From a virus, in the IMG/VR virus record IMGVR_UViG_3300023180_000467, positions 1 to 21,576 of that record: a stretch of 21,576 nucleotides of DNA; one strand, given 5' to 3'. The notes below the pieces were generated by a model that worked only from the letters and a program-made list of their open reading frames with translations, had not been told where the DNA came from and did no database searches. Of this stretch, positions 6,060 through 11,750 are shown piece by piece (positions within the stretch are counted from its first letter, which is position 1; the number at the start of each line of letters is the position of its first letter). Both the position numbers and the translations under genes were made by a program.

Positions 6060-6458
6060 ATGACAAGCCGACGTAACAAGCTTCTCGCCCGAATGATGCT
6101 GAACAGCACTGGGGAGACTGAGCAGACCTTAATGAAGCTCACTATCGAACGTATCTGCGCTGATATGTGCGAGTACTTCGAGAAGTTTTACCGCTTCGAG
6201 GGTCCAGGGGTCGTTGTCTTCAAGCCAACGGCTGACGACAAGGAGAGCATGTTCTATCTCACGGTGGACGCCCTGATCTCAGCTCTTGATGACTATCGGG
6301 ATCAGGAGAGCGTTTGCGAGGTTCTTCAGGGTGCAATCCGTCGCGCAGAACAAATTGATCCTGCCAGGGAGTCGTTGTTCCTGATTCAAGACGAGAACGA
6401 GCTTGCGCTTGTCCACTACAAGCACGATGATGTCAACAGCGAATTCCTCATGCTGTGA
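6060..6458 (+). CDS. Conserved-type acidic phage protein, unknown (132 aa)
   Basis: Starts at ATG 6060 with a GGAGT at 6050-6054 as a reasonable ribosome-binding site. It begins MTSRRNKLLARMMLNSTGET, then is helical and acidic (ERICADMCEYFEKFYRF), with a hydrophobic strand GVVVFKPTAD near residue 50. There are no catalytic or membrane signatures. The stop codon overlaps the GTG start of the Dam-like methylase gene (GTGA), which suggests the two are expressed together. The N-terminal motif RRNKLLARxxLNSTG is reminiscent of small T4-like cyanophage proteins, but I cannot place it firmly. Confidence 0.7.
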   Translation: MTSRRNKLLARMMLNSTGETEQTLMKLTIERICADMCEYFEKFYRFEGPGVVVFKPTADDKESMFYLTVDALISALDDYRDQESVCEVLQGAIRRAEQIDPARESLFLIQDENELALVHYKHDDVNSEFLML

Positions 6459-7078
6459 GTAAAAAGCGGAGTTGGAAGTCTCTTCGCCACATCCAAGGCA
6501 AGATCTTCCACGTCAAGGACGATTGGCTTACGCCGATCGAGTACCTGCCGCATATTCGCACTGTGCTTGGGGAGATTGATCTGGACCCGTGCTCAACGCA
6601 TGATGCCAACCAGCAATTTCTCCAGGCTCGAAAGATCTACAACCTGGATGACGACGGCCTGAACATCGAAGAGCCTTGGAAGGGCAAGACTTACCTCTTT
6701 CCACCGACTTATGGCCGTTGCTCCTTCAGCAAGAAACGCGGAACTTGGCGGTGGAGCGCCAGGGGAGGCTCGCATGGAGGCACGCCATCGGTGATCTGGT
6801 TTCGGCGTTTGCTACGGGAGTGGAAGCTGAGGAACATTCCCGAGGCTATCTTTTATACGATCTACCCCGAAATGCTCAGATCTTGCCCAGAGATCTGGGA
6901 TTTCCCAATCTGCTTCCCTAAGGAAAGGGCTCATCTTATCCACGGGGGAAAGTACTTCACCCACAAACAGCCCATGTATTGGGGCTACTTCATTTACCTA
7001 CCCAAAATGGAGTTTGGTTTCAACCAAATTGATCATTTTGTGGACGTCTTTTCCGATCTTGGAAGAGTCGTCACCTAG
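6455..7078 (+). CDS. Dam-like DNA N6-adenine methyltransferase family protein
   Basis: GTG start at 6455. The 207-residue protein has the layout of phage N6-adenine methyltransferases of the Dam family (PF05869): DDWLTPIEYL at 22-31, IDLDPCSTHDAN at 41-52, DDDGLNIEEPWKGKTYLFPP at 65-84, and a later PSVIWFRRLL and CFPKERAHLI at 153-162. The usual catalytic NPPY is replaced by FPPTY at 82-86, so activity or substrate may differ, and it could be an inactive or RNA-directed relative. The family transfers methyl groups from S-adenosylmethionine to adenine N6, usually to protect phage DNA. It is followed, after one opposing gene, by an Nmad1-type protein. Family placement is good, catalytic competence uncertain. 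Confidence 0.65.
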   Translation: MSKKRSWKSLRHIQGKIFHVKDDWLTPIEYLPHIRTVLGEIDLDPCSTHDANQQFLQARKIYNLDDDGLNIEEPWKGKTYLFPPTYGRCSFSKKRGTWRWSARGGSHGGTPSVIWFRRLLREWKLRNIPEAIFYTIYPEMLRSCPEIWDFPICFPKERAHLIHGGKYFTHKQPMYWGYFIYLPKMEFGFNQIDHFVDVFSDLGRVVT

Positions 7079-7310
7079 CCCTGAAAAGGTTTCTAAAGGT
7101 TCCGTCGTATCCGAAGTCAAATCTCCCTTCTGATGCGGTCTCTACCGTCATATCTGGGTTCGCTTTATCGCGTTTTGCCTCCACAAACTGGGCAAGAAAG
7201 TCTTTGGCAGCTTCGTTATCTTCGGCTTGAATCGGTTGTCCAGGTTTGCGAGTATATGTACCTGCACGACGGTTGTCGATATCGTATGCTTGGCTTAATT
7301 GGTCGTTCAT
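7071..7310 (-). CDS. Small unknown protein (79 aa)
   Basis: The ATG at 7310-7308 gives MNDQLSQAYDIDNRRAGTYT. A TTG one codon earlier is possible. The protein is polar, with a helix in the middle (EAAKDFLAQFVEAKRDK) and an aromatic/basic end (FGYDGTFRNLFRAR). It is a single minus-strand gene inserted between plus-strand genes. Its stop overlaps the Dam-like gene by eight bases, and its start is 12 nt from the start of the divergent Nmad1 gene. Function unknown; the Gln-rich polar composition resembles the other minus-strand cassette proteins. Confidence 0.65.
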   Translation of the reverse strand: MNDQLSQAYDIDNRRAGTYTRKPGQPIQAEDNEAAKDFLAQFVEAKRDKANPDMTVETASEGRFDFGYDGTFRNLFRAR

Positions 7311-7322
7311 CAAACTACTCTA

Positions 7323-7610
7323 ATGCCACTCAATGAAACCCAAGCTCAGATTAGTTCGATCTGCGACGACATCAAAGAGCTCCTCCTATATAAGAACATA
7401 AAGTATGGGAACTCTGCGCTCAACCCTGTCCGCATCTTTAGCAAATCGGACGAAGTAGAGCAGATCCTTGTAAGGATTGACGATAAACTAAATCGTATCA
7501 AACAAGGGGCCGGCCTTATCGATGAGGACGAAGATGTCCTGATTGACCTGATTGGCTACCTTGTTCTTCTCAAAATCGCCCTAAAGAATAAGCCGAAAGA
7601 TGGAGTATGA
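7323..7610 (+). CDS. DUF1599/Nmad1-type protein (nucleotide-modification associated)
   Basis: The preferred start is ATG 7323 (95 aa). A TTG at 7299 would run through the opposing gene's start. The sequence matches the Nmad1/DUF1599 pattern: LLLYKNIKYGN (20-30), ILVRIDDKLNRIK (48-60), acidic IDEDED (66-71) and DLIGYLVLLKIAL (75-87). The family has an all-alpha fold related to MazG/dUTPase-type nucleotide pyrophosphohydrolases and is found in phages with modified DNA or altered nucleotide pools. The acidic residues in the RIDDK and EDED segments are the likely metal-binding positions. It lies near the Dam-like methylase. The biochemical role is not proven for most members. Confidence 0.7.
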   Translation: MPLNETQAQISSICDDIKELLLYKNIKYGNSALNPVRIFSKSDEVEQILVRIDDKLNRIKQGAGLIDEDEDVLIDLIGYLVLLKIALKNKPKDGV

Positions 7611-7773
7611 GGAGTTTCTAGATGCCTATAGCGAAGAGCTGAGAATCCTTGACGCTATTGATCTTCTTCGACATTTTGACCTGGACGCTGTGGACACCCT
7701 AAACCAGCTGGGGGTTGGGTCCAAGTCCGATAAAACCGACGAATCACATGACCAGAAGGGTCCCACTCCTTAA
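7600..7773 (+). CDS. Small acidic helical protein overlapping an opposing gene (57 aa)
   Basis: ATG 7600 lies 11 nt inside the end of the Nmad1 gene. The first 30 residues are a typical acidic helical sequence (MEYEEFLDAYSEELRILDAI, then DLLRHFDLDA). The rest is polar and lies antisense to the last 39 codons of the lysozyme-like gene. The acidic helical N-terminus and tight coupling argue for a real gene; the 119-nt overlap with a recognisable protein argues for caution. Function unknown. Confidence 0.45.
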   Translation: MEYEEFLDAYSEELRILDAIDLLRHFDLDAVDTLNQLGVGSKSDKTDESHDQKGPTP

Positions 7774-8404
7774 TCTTTTTCTCTAAGTATTCGATTGCTT
7801 TTATCTGAGTCGGTGCGCCAGTGTAGGTATCAGCCAGATTTAGGAGACAAGCCGCTGTATGGCAGTTGTGCTTGGTGAAAGTTGGGATCTCCTTGTCACC
7901 CGCTAGGTAGATGTTGAGCTCGGTGCGACGGCGATCTCTCATCTGGTCCCCACCACACAGCCAATATGTGTTGATGTAAGGGCTCCACTCCTTGATGACC
8001 TCAGTCTTCGAGGCGTGACGATTGATCAGCTCGAGCAGTCGAGAGTTCTTAAAAGCAAGCAAACCGATGCTGTGAGCAAAGCTAAGAACTGCTCCTTTAC
8101 GGTTTCGATTGAGGGGAACATGGACGTACTCCGCGACTTGGTCAGAAAAAGACTTTAGATCTTCTTCAAGTTGTCGCTCGATTTCTTCAGCTGTCGCCTT
8201 TTCATGGAAGCCGACACGCCTTTTACCAAGCTTCAAACTGCCGTAACCTATCCGGTAATCAGCTTCACCGTAGTCCTTATACGAACCAAAACGCCCCATA
8301 CCTAAATAAGTATGAGGCGTCGTATAGGTCTTGATGATTTGAATACCGGCTTCCGTAAGGAACGGATGTTCCTTCCAGGTCCGTTGTCCTTTACGGGACG
8401 TCAA
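7655..8404 (-). CDS. Lysozyme-like (GH24 fold) protein with altered catalytic positions
   Basis: The 249-residue frame keeps the scaffold of T4-lysozyme-type (GH24) muramidases: EAGIQIIKTY (18-27), YKDYGEADYRIGYGS (42-56), VPLNRNRKGAVLSFAHSIGL (96-115), SRLLELIN (121-128) and GGDQMRDRRRTELNIYL (151-167). At the positions corresponding to the T4 catalytic Glu11 and Thr26 it appears to have Thr28 and Arg51; an Asp in YKD (44) may correspond to Asp20. It may therefore be a non-lytic structural derivative or use other residues. The C-terminal third is not part of the lysozyme core. The start is a TTG at 8404 inside the preceding gene; no earlier ATG exists before residue 36, so the exact start is uncertain. 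Confidence 0.65.
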   Translation of the reverse strand: MTSRKGQRTWKEHPFLTEAGIQIIKTYTTPHTYLGMGRFGSYKDYGEADYRIGYGSLKLGKRRVGFHEKATAEEIERQLEEDLKSFSDQVAEYVHVPLNRNRKGAVLSFAHSIGLLAFKNSRLLELINRHASKTEVIKEWSPYINTYWLCGGDQMRDRRRTELNIYLAGDKEIPTFTKHNCHTAACLLNLADTYTGAPTQIKAIEYLEKKIKEWDPSGHVIRRFYRTWTQPPAGLGCPQRPGQNVEEDQ

Positions 8405-8774
8405 CGATGGCGTCGTAGCTCATCTCAGAATAGCCATCACTGTAGATATAAACAAGATAGTCTTTTGAAGCATCGGTAACAGCCACACCGACTTTGCCCT
8501 TGCCTTTACCAGATTGGGAGATGTTGGTGTCCTTGGAAAGTCCGGTGGGTGCGCTGCCTCCAGTGAAGTTATCTTCTTGGAAGATTTGTACGCGGCTCAC
8601 ACCGGTCGAACGAACAATGTCAACCGTAAGGTCGCCAGTGCTACCAGGGTTGCACTTGAAGCAGCGGATGTTGGACGAGCGATCGAGACCAGGACCTGCA
8701 CCTTCGTTGGTGATATCAGACCCAGTGCTAACGGAGAAGGTGGTACGAGTACCCTTAACAGTGCGTTCTGCCAT
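8391..8774 (-). CDS. Beta-rich unknown protein, possibly virion component (127 aa)
   Basis: ATG at 8774-8772. The protein begins MAERTVKGTRTTFSVSTGSD and is rich in Ser, Thr, Gly and Val, with alternating hydrophobic residues typical of a beta-sandwich. It has a CFKC pair at residues 38-41 and a Gly/Lys-rich loop (SGKGKGKVGVAV). There is no signal peptide or membrane segment. It ends DYLVYIYSDGYSEMSYDAIV and overlaps the lysozyme-like gene by 14 nt. It may be a small head or tail decoration protein, but that rests only on composition and on the neighbouring lysozyme-like gene. Confidence 0.65.
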   Translation of the reverse strand: MAERTVKGTRTTFSVSTGSDITNEGAGPGLDRSSNIRCFKCNPGSTGDLTVDIVRSTGVSRVQIFQEDNFTGGSAPTGLSKDTNISQSGKGKGKVGVAVTDASKDYLVYIYSDGYSEMSYDAIVDVP

Positions 8775-8779
8775 GGTGC

Positions 8780-8995
8780 TTAGGAGATTTGCCCGATAGT
8801 GGAGAAATTAAATTTGATATCGGCATCGATGCCGTGATCTTTGAGAACGCCTAGGAACATTTGCTTGTCCATGGCCTTTTGATGGAGCATCTCGATGAAG
8901 GCCTCTTCGAGCTCGTCACGATCCATTGCTTGAATGGCAATTGATGCTGCGTGGATCTGAAATTCCACGTCCACTGGAAGCCCTAATGCATCCAT
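8780..8995 (-). CDS. NblA-like small helical protein (candidate phycobilisome-degradation adaptor)
   Basis: The ATG at 8995-8993 gives 71 residues; a TTG at 9007 would add four. The pattern VEFQIHAASIAIQAMDRDEL then EEAFIEMLHQKAMDKQMFLG and VLKDHGI resembles NblA: a short lead, helix one ending in M-x-R-(D/E)-E, helix two with L/M-x-x-L-x-x-Q-x-M, then LLK-x-x-G. NblA is a roughly 60-residue cyanobacterial protein that brings phycobilisomes to Clp protease, and phage copies are known in freshwater and marine cyanophages. A phage copy would feed pigment-protein amino acids into phage synthesis. The similarity is in pattern only, and other small two-helix phage proteins could look alike. Confidence 0.5.
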   Translation of the reverse strand: MDALGLPVDVEFQIHAASIAIQAMDRDELEEAFIEMLHQKAMDKQMFLGVLKDHGIDADIKFNFSTIGQIS

Positions 8996-9051
8996 GGTAA
9001 TTCTCAACCTTAAAGGTATCCTAACAGCGCTGAATTAACTAGCAACTGGAG

Positions 9052-9210
9052 CTAGTCTTCGTCTTCGTAGCCAAGACCAGCGGTCTGTTTTTCGAGCTTC
9101 ATCTTAGGGAGTCCAGTCTTCTCGTCAATATCTTCCGGGCGCAGCACTCCTGCGTTTTCCTCGATATACCTCGCCAAGAACTCGTCGGCTGGGTTGTCGA
9201 TGTCCATCAT
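9052..9210 (-). CDS. Small acidic protein, unknown (52 aa)
   Basis: The reading frame runs from ATG 9210 (a second ATG follows at once at 9207) to TAG 9054-9052. It encodes MMDIDNPADEFLARYIEENA and ends in a run of acidic residues (GYEDED). It is soluble and acidic with one predicted helix. It lies 56 nt upstream of the NblA-like gene on the same strand and is likely in the same transcript. A different frame starting at 9298 encodes a hydrophobic segment but runs into this gene; I prefer the present frame because its composition is natural to the end. Function unknown. Confidence 0.6.
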   Translation of the reverse strand: MMDIDNPADEFLARYIEENAGVLRPEDIDEKTGLPKMKLEKQTAGLGYEDED

Positions 9211-9346
9211 CTGAGAAACCTTTCAGGGAATAGTTGCCTATACCAAGTGCTCCACTGAAAAGCAAAGCAAATGTTAAGGCGCAGAACTCCACTGTCATGT
9301 AAGTGTTCTATCAATATATTGTACGTGAGGTCTGTCGTAAAAAACC
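9211..9346. promoter_or_regulatory. Divergent intergenic region with 10-bp palindrome
   Basis: This 136-nt gap separates the minus-strand group (9210 downward) from the plus-strand hydroxylase gene. It contains a perfect AT-rich palindrome CAATATATTG at 9312-9321 that could act as a symmetric operator or supply -10-like hexamers on both strands. No matching -35 boxes are obvious. Confidence 0.35.
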
Positions 9347-10138
9347 TTGGATCAGGTACTCATAGAGCACTTCATGAAGGGTGCTATCAGTGGCGTCAGC
9401 AAGACCCAACTACTCCGTACTTACGAGAAAGACTACGGCTGGACCAAAGAAGAGGTCAATCAAGCGCTTGAGTTCTCGGAATTCAAGTCCAGGCCTGATC
9501 GCATCGACTACAAATACTTCTACAACCTACCCATAAAAGATAAGGCAGAACGTATAAAGTTCCCCTTCACGCAGATGTATAAACGTGAAGACTTCTTATC
9601 AGAAGAAGAGTGTGAAAAGCTGATTGATTACATCGATCAAGGCCTGAAACCGTCAACCGTATCCGATCTCCGGGACACAGGTAAGGTATCAGACTACAGG
9701 ACAAGTAGCACAGCAAACCTACACTACTTTGATGATAATTACTACCTATATATCGATAAGAAGATCACTGAGTTTATGGGTCTCGATCCATTTTTAGGGG
9801 AGTCGCTCCAAGCTCAGAAGTACCTACCAACCCAATACTACAAGGAACACTGGGACTTCTTTGATCCCTTTACCAAAGAGTACAAAGTTTATTGCGAATG
9901 GATGGGCCAGCGAACCTGGACCGTCATGATCTACCTCAATGACGTCGCCTCTGGAGGGGAAACCTACTTCAAGTACTTAAAGAAGACCTTCCAGCCGAAG
10001 CGCGGGATGCTTTTGGCCTGGAATAACCTTTACAAAAACGGAATACCAAACTACAAAACGATGCACGAGGCACTGCCCCCGGTCAGCCATGACAAGTACA
10101 TCCTCACCAAGTGGTTCAGAAGCTGGCCGCTTATCTAG
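9347..10138 (+). CDS. 2-oxoglutarate/Fe(II) oxygenase, prolyl 4-hydroxylase type
   Basis: 263 residues from a TTG at 9347; an in-frame TAA at 9338 excludes earlier starts, and ATG 9374 would remove nine residues. The C-terminal two thirds are a prolyl 4-hydroxylase-type double-stranded beta-helix. The iron ligands are H168 and D170 in EHWDFFDP plus H240 in MHEALPP, and K250, ten residues after the distal His, is placed to bind 2-oxoglutarate. YLNDVASGGETYF (196-208) is the typical core strand. The N-terminal 50 residues are a helical extension. Such enzymes hydroxylate prolyl or other residues using O2 and 2-oxoglutarate and are common in T4-like cyanophages, where the substrate is unknown. 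Its stop shares CTAG with the opposing gene. Confidence 0.88.
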   Translation: MDQVLIEHFMKGAISGVSKTQLLRTYEKDYGWTKEEVNQALEFSEFKSRPDRIDYKYFYNLPIKDKAERIKFPFTQMYKREDFLSEEECEKLIDYIDQGLKPSTVSDLRDTGKVSDYRTSSTANLHYFDDNYYLYIDKKITEFMGLDPFLGESLQAQKYLPTQYYKEHWDFFDPFTKEYKVYCEWMGQRTWTVMIYLNDVASGGETYFKYLKKTFQPKRGMLLAWNNLYKNGIPNYKTMHEALPPVSHDKYILTKWFRSWPLI

Positions 10139-10281
10139 CCCTTCTTTCCTTTCCGAGCTTTCTGCTGCATGGCCAAAGCGATAGCCAAGGCCTGCTTCCT
10201 GCTAGTGACTTTCTTGCCGCTGCTTGACTTGAGTTCACCTTCTTTGAACTCAGACATCACCTTCTTTACTTTATCTTCCAT
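10135..10281 (-). CDS. DUF6496-like small basic protein (48 aa)
   Basis: ATG 10281-10279 to TAG 10137-10135. The sequence has the DUF6496 pattern: KVMSEFKEGELKSSSGKKVT followed by SRKQALAIALAMQQKARKG. It is a short, very basic protein, probably one helix-turn unit with nucleic-acid-binding potential. The stop codon shares CTAG with the hydroxylase gene, and the start is six bases downstream of the next basic-protein gene, so it ends an operon of small basic proteins. DUF6496 proteins occur in phages and bacteria and have no established function. Confidence 0.7.
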   Translation of the reverse strand: MEDKVKKVMSEFKEGELKSSSGKKVTSRKQALAIALAMQQKARKGKKG

Positions 10282-10287
10282 CTTGGG

Positions 10288-10575
10288 TCACCATTTAACT
10301 TTGTGGCTCCAGTAGCGAGCCGACATCTTGTCAGGATCAGCGTCCTGGGCATCATGCCTTGCGTAGTAAGAAGCCTTGCGGGCTTTCTCTTTTGCAGTCT
10401 TGGGGTTCTTGCCAGCGCCTTCCACGCCCTGCTGCCCAAAGCGAATGATCTTCTCCTCACCGTCCTCACATGCTTTAACCACATGAGACTTGGTCTTGTG
10501 GTCAGGCGTGCGACGAGGCTTGTTGCACTTCATCCGCTCTTTAGCGAGTGCCTTAGCTTTGGCGCGGTCAGCCAT
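10288..10575 (-). CDS. Conserved small basic phage protein (95 aa)
   Basis: ATG 10575-10573. The protein is strongly basic with recognisable blocks CNKPRRTPDHKTKSHVVKAC (17-36), EEKIIRFGQQGVEGAGKNPK (40-59) and a C-terminal RYWSHKVKW (87-95). This block pattern is one I associate with a small conserved protein of marine and other tailed phages, of unknown function. C17 and C36 with nearby histidines could bind a metal. The gene is tightly spaced between two other small genes on the same strand. Confidence 0.75.
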   Translation of the reverse strand: MADRAKAKALAKERMKCNKPRRTPDHKTKSHVVKACEDGEEKIIRFGQQGVEGAGKNPKTAKEKARKASYYARHDAQDADPDKMSARYWSHKVKW

Positions 10576-10576
10576 A

Positions 10577-10744
10577 TCAGACCTTCAGAACGCCTCGGTC
10601 GACCTTGCCGACAATGTCATTACGGACTTCGCCCTTAAGAGCAGCATCGCCAGCTCCAGGGACACGCTCTTCTTTGAGTTTTTCTAGGTAACCCTGGAGA
10701 AAAGCACCAGAATCACGCTGCGATCCAGCTGATGAAGAGGTCAT
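10577..10744 (-). CDS. Small unknown protein (55 aa)
   Basis: ATG 10744-10742 lies within the last codons of the HNH gene (32-nt overlap in another frame). The stop TGA (10579-10577) is one base before the next ATG. The protein begins MTSSSAGSQRDSGAFLQGYL and continues EKLKEERVPGAGDAALKGEV. It is polar and helical, with no recognised domain. Tight packing between a recognisable endonuclease and a conserved basic-protein gene supports it as a real gene. Confidence 0.6.
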   Translation of the reverse strand: MTSSSAGSQRDSGAFLQGYLEKLKEERVPGAGDAALKGEVRNDIVGKVDRGVLKV

Positions 10745-11165
10745 TGTCGATATAAGGGTGGGCGTTTTCTGTGCCCGTTAATTTTATTGAGCTTGTCTTT
10801 TGATCAAGCCATAACTTGATTTTATCAAACCTTTCTTTTGTGAAATGATCGTTAGTCTCTGTGTACCAATTTTCAAGCAAGCTGGAGCCTTTGGAACGGT
10901 TGCAGCCACTGCAGCAGCAACACATATTCGATCTAACGTTGTGCCCGCCTTTGTGTTTCGGGAGAATGTGGTCAATCGTTGCAGTGTCAGGAGTCAGATC
11001 CTTTTCGCAGTAAGCACATTTCCAGTCCCAAGCTTCGAAGATGTAATGCCTAAATTTCTTTCGGGCATGTTTCGGGCTTAGAACAATGAGGTTGATTAAA
11101 AGATCTTGCTCGCAATGAAACACTTTTGGTATTCCAGCCTTGTCAAAACTGTAGGCTGCACACAC
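10713..11165 (-). CDS. HNH endonuclease
   Basis: 150 residues from a GTG at 11165; an in-frame TAG at 11180-11178 limits extension. It is a typical small HNH nuclease with two zinc-binding CxxC pairs. C50-x2-C53 (KCAYCEKDL) comes first, then T64-D66 region TIDHILPKHKGGHN with the catalytic His, and N80 before CCCCSGCNRSKG, where C85 and C88 form the second pair. The family cuts double-stranded DNA and in phages is usually either a free-standing homing endonuclease or a packaging-associated nicking enzyme. The HNH start and the divergent tRNA-Leu are only 28 nt apart. Confidence 0.85.
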   Translation of the reverse strand: MCAAYSFDKAGIPKVFHCEQDLLINLIVLSPKHARKKFRHYIFEAWDWKCAYCEKDLTPDTATIDHILPKHKGGHNVRSNMCCCCSGCNRSKGSSLLENWYTETNDHFTKERFDKIKLWLDQKTSSIKLTGTENAHPYIDNDLFISWIAA

Positions 11166-11193
11166 TTGTATTTTTAGCTAAGCTCTGCGCCAA

Positions 11194-11278
11194 GGGAGCG
11201 TGGCGGAATCGGTAGACGCACCAGATTTAAAATCTGTCGGCCACTGTGGCTGTGAGGGTTCAAGTCCCTCCGCTCCCA
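11194..11278 (+). tRNA. tRNA-Leu, anticodon UAA
   Basis: The 85-nt sequence folds as a class II tRNA. The acceptor stem is GGGAGCG/CGCTCCC with discriminator A, and the D arm has GCGG...AATCGGTAGA. The anticodon loop is TTTAAAA (anticodon TAA), the long variable arm pairs GCCAC with GTGGC, and the T arm is GAGGG-TTCAAGT-CCCTC. The 3' CCA is not encoded and must be added by the host enzyme. There is no intron, unlike the trnL-UAA of many cyanobacteria. The gene ends exactly one base before the stop codon of an opposing gene. Confidence 0.96.
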
Positions 11279-11506
11279 TCAATCAGTCAACCCGATCTGC
11301 TCGAAGTCATCGTGAGCAGGGTCGTAATCCGACTCCTCAAGCAGCTTCAATACGTAAAAATGAAGCCTTTCTGAGACCCACTTAAGGTCTTCATCGGAGA
11401 CATCCTGGATGATCGCATCGAGCCGCAGCTCACGAGACGGAGGGTTGAGGTGTTCTGAGATCAAACAGAGCGCTTTGTACCGGCCATGGTTCAAGTCACT
11501 CAGCAT
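11279..11506 (-). CDS. Small unknown protein (75 aa)
   Basis: The preferred start is ATG 11506-11504, one base after the upstream TGA; a TTG at 11521 would overlap the upstream gene. The protein begins MLSDLNHGRYKALCLISEHL. It is helical with an acidic tail (SDYDPAHDDFEQIGLTD), and carries IIQDVSDEDLKWVSERLHFY in the middle. It stops directly against the 3' end of the tRNA gene on the other strand. No family is recognised. Confidence 0.65.
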   Translation of the reverse strand: MLSDLNHGRYKALCLISEHLNPPSRELRLDAIIQDVSDEDLKWVSERLHFYVLKLLEESDYDPAHDDFEQIGLTD

Positions 11507-11507
11507 G

Positions 11508-11720
11508 TCAGATACCCGCAATCTCTAGGTTTCCATCGGATTGCTTGGCCTCTTCTTCTGTGCGCTGCTTAAGGATTGCCACGCATTCGAGGGCTCCGGT
11601 CACCTTCAAATACAGCTCCTTGTCACGCATGAGTGCCTCTTCAGTGGCACGAATACGGTCTGCCAGTTCTTGCTGTTGAGCGCGGAGCTGCTCTTCAGTA
11701 TCCAAGAGGATCTTATCCAT
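11508..11720 (-). CDS. Small coiled-coil protein (70 aa)
   Basis: ATG 11720-11718. Residues 1-45 form a long amphipathic coiled coil (MDKILLDTEEQLRAQQQELA, DRIRATEEAL), followed by a shorter helix around VTGALECVAILKQRTEEEA. The protein is acidic and soluble. It lies between the C39-like gene and another small gene on the same strand. Small coiled-coil proteins of this kind are common in cyanophages; the role is unknown. Confidence 0.65.
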   Translation of the reverse strand: MDKILLDTEEQLRAQQQELADRIRATEEALMRDKELYLKVTGALECVAILKQRTEEEAKQSDGNLEIAGI

Positions 11721-11750
11721 TAGCCGGAAAAACTTCGAACCAACTATAGC

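Noticed and set aside
9130-9298. Minus-strand frame with hydrophobic start (MTVEFCALTFALLFSGALGI)
   Set aside because: It could encode a small membrane protein, but after about 30 residues it runs into the 52-residue gene in another frame and becomes Arg/Gly-rich. No stop falls before the overlap, so I did not list it as a gene.
10266-10484. 72-residue minus-strand frame and the plus-strand frame 10303-10638
   Set aside because: Both are shadows of the conserved small basic protein at 10575-10288.
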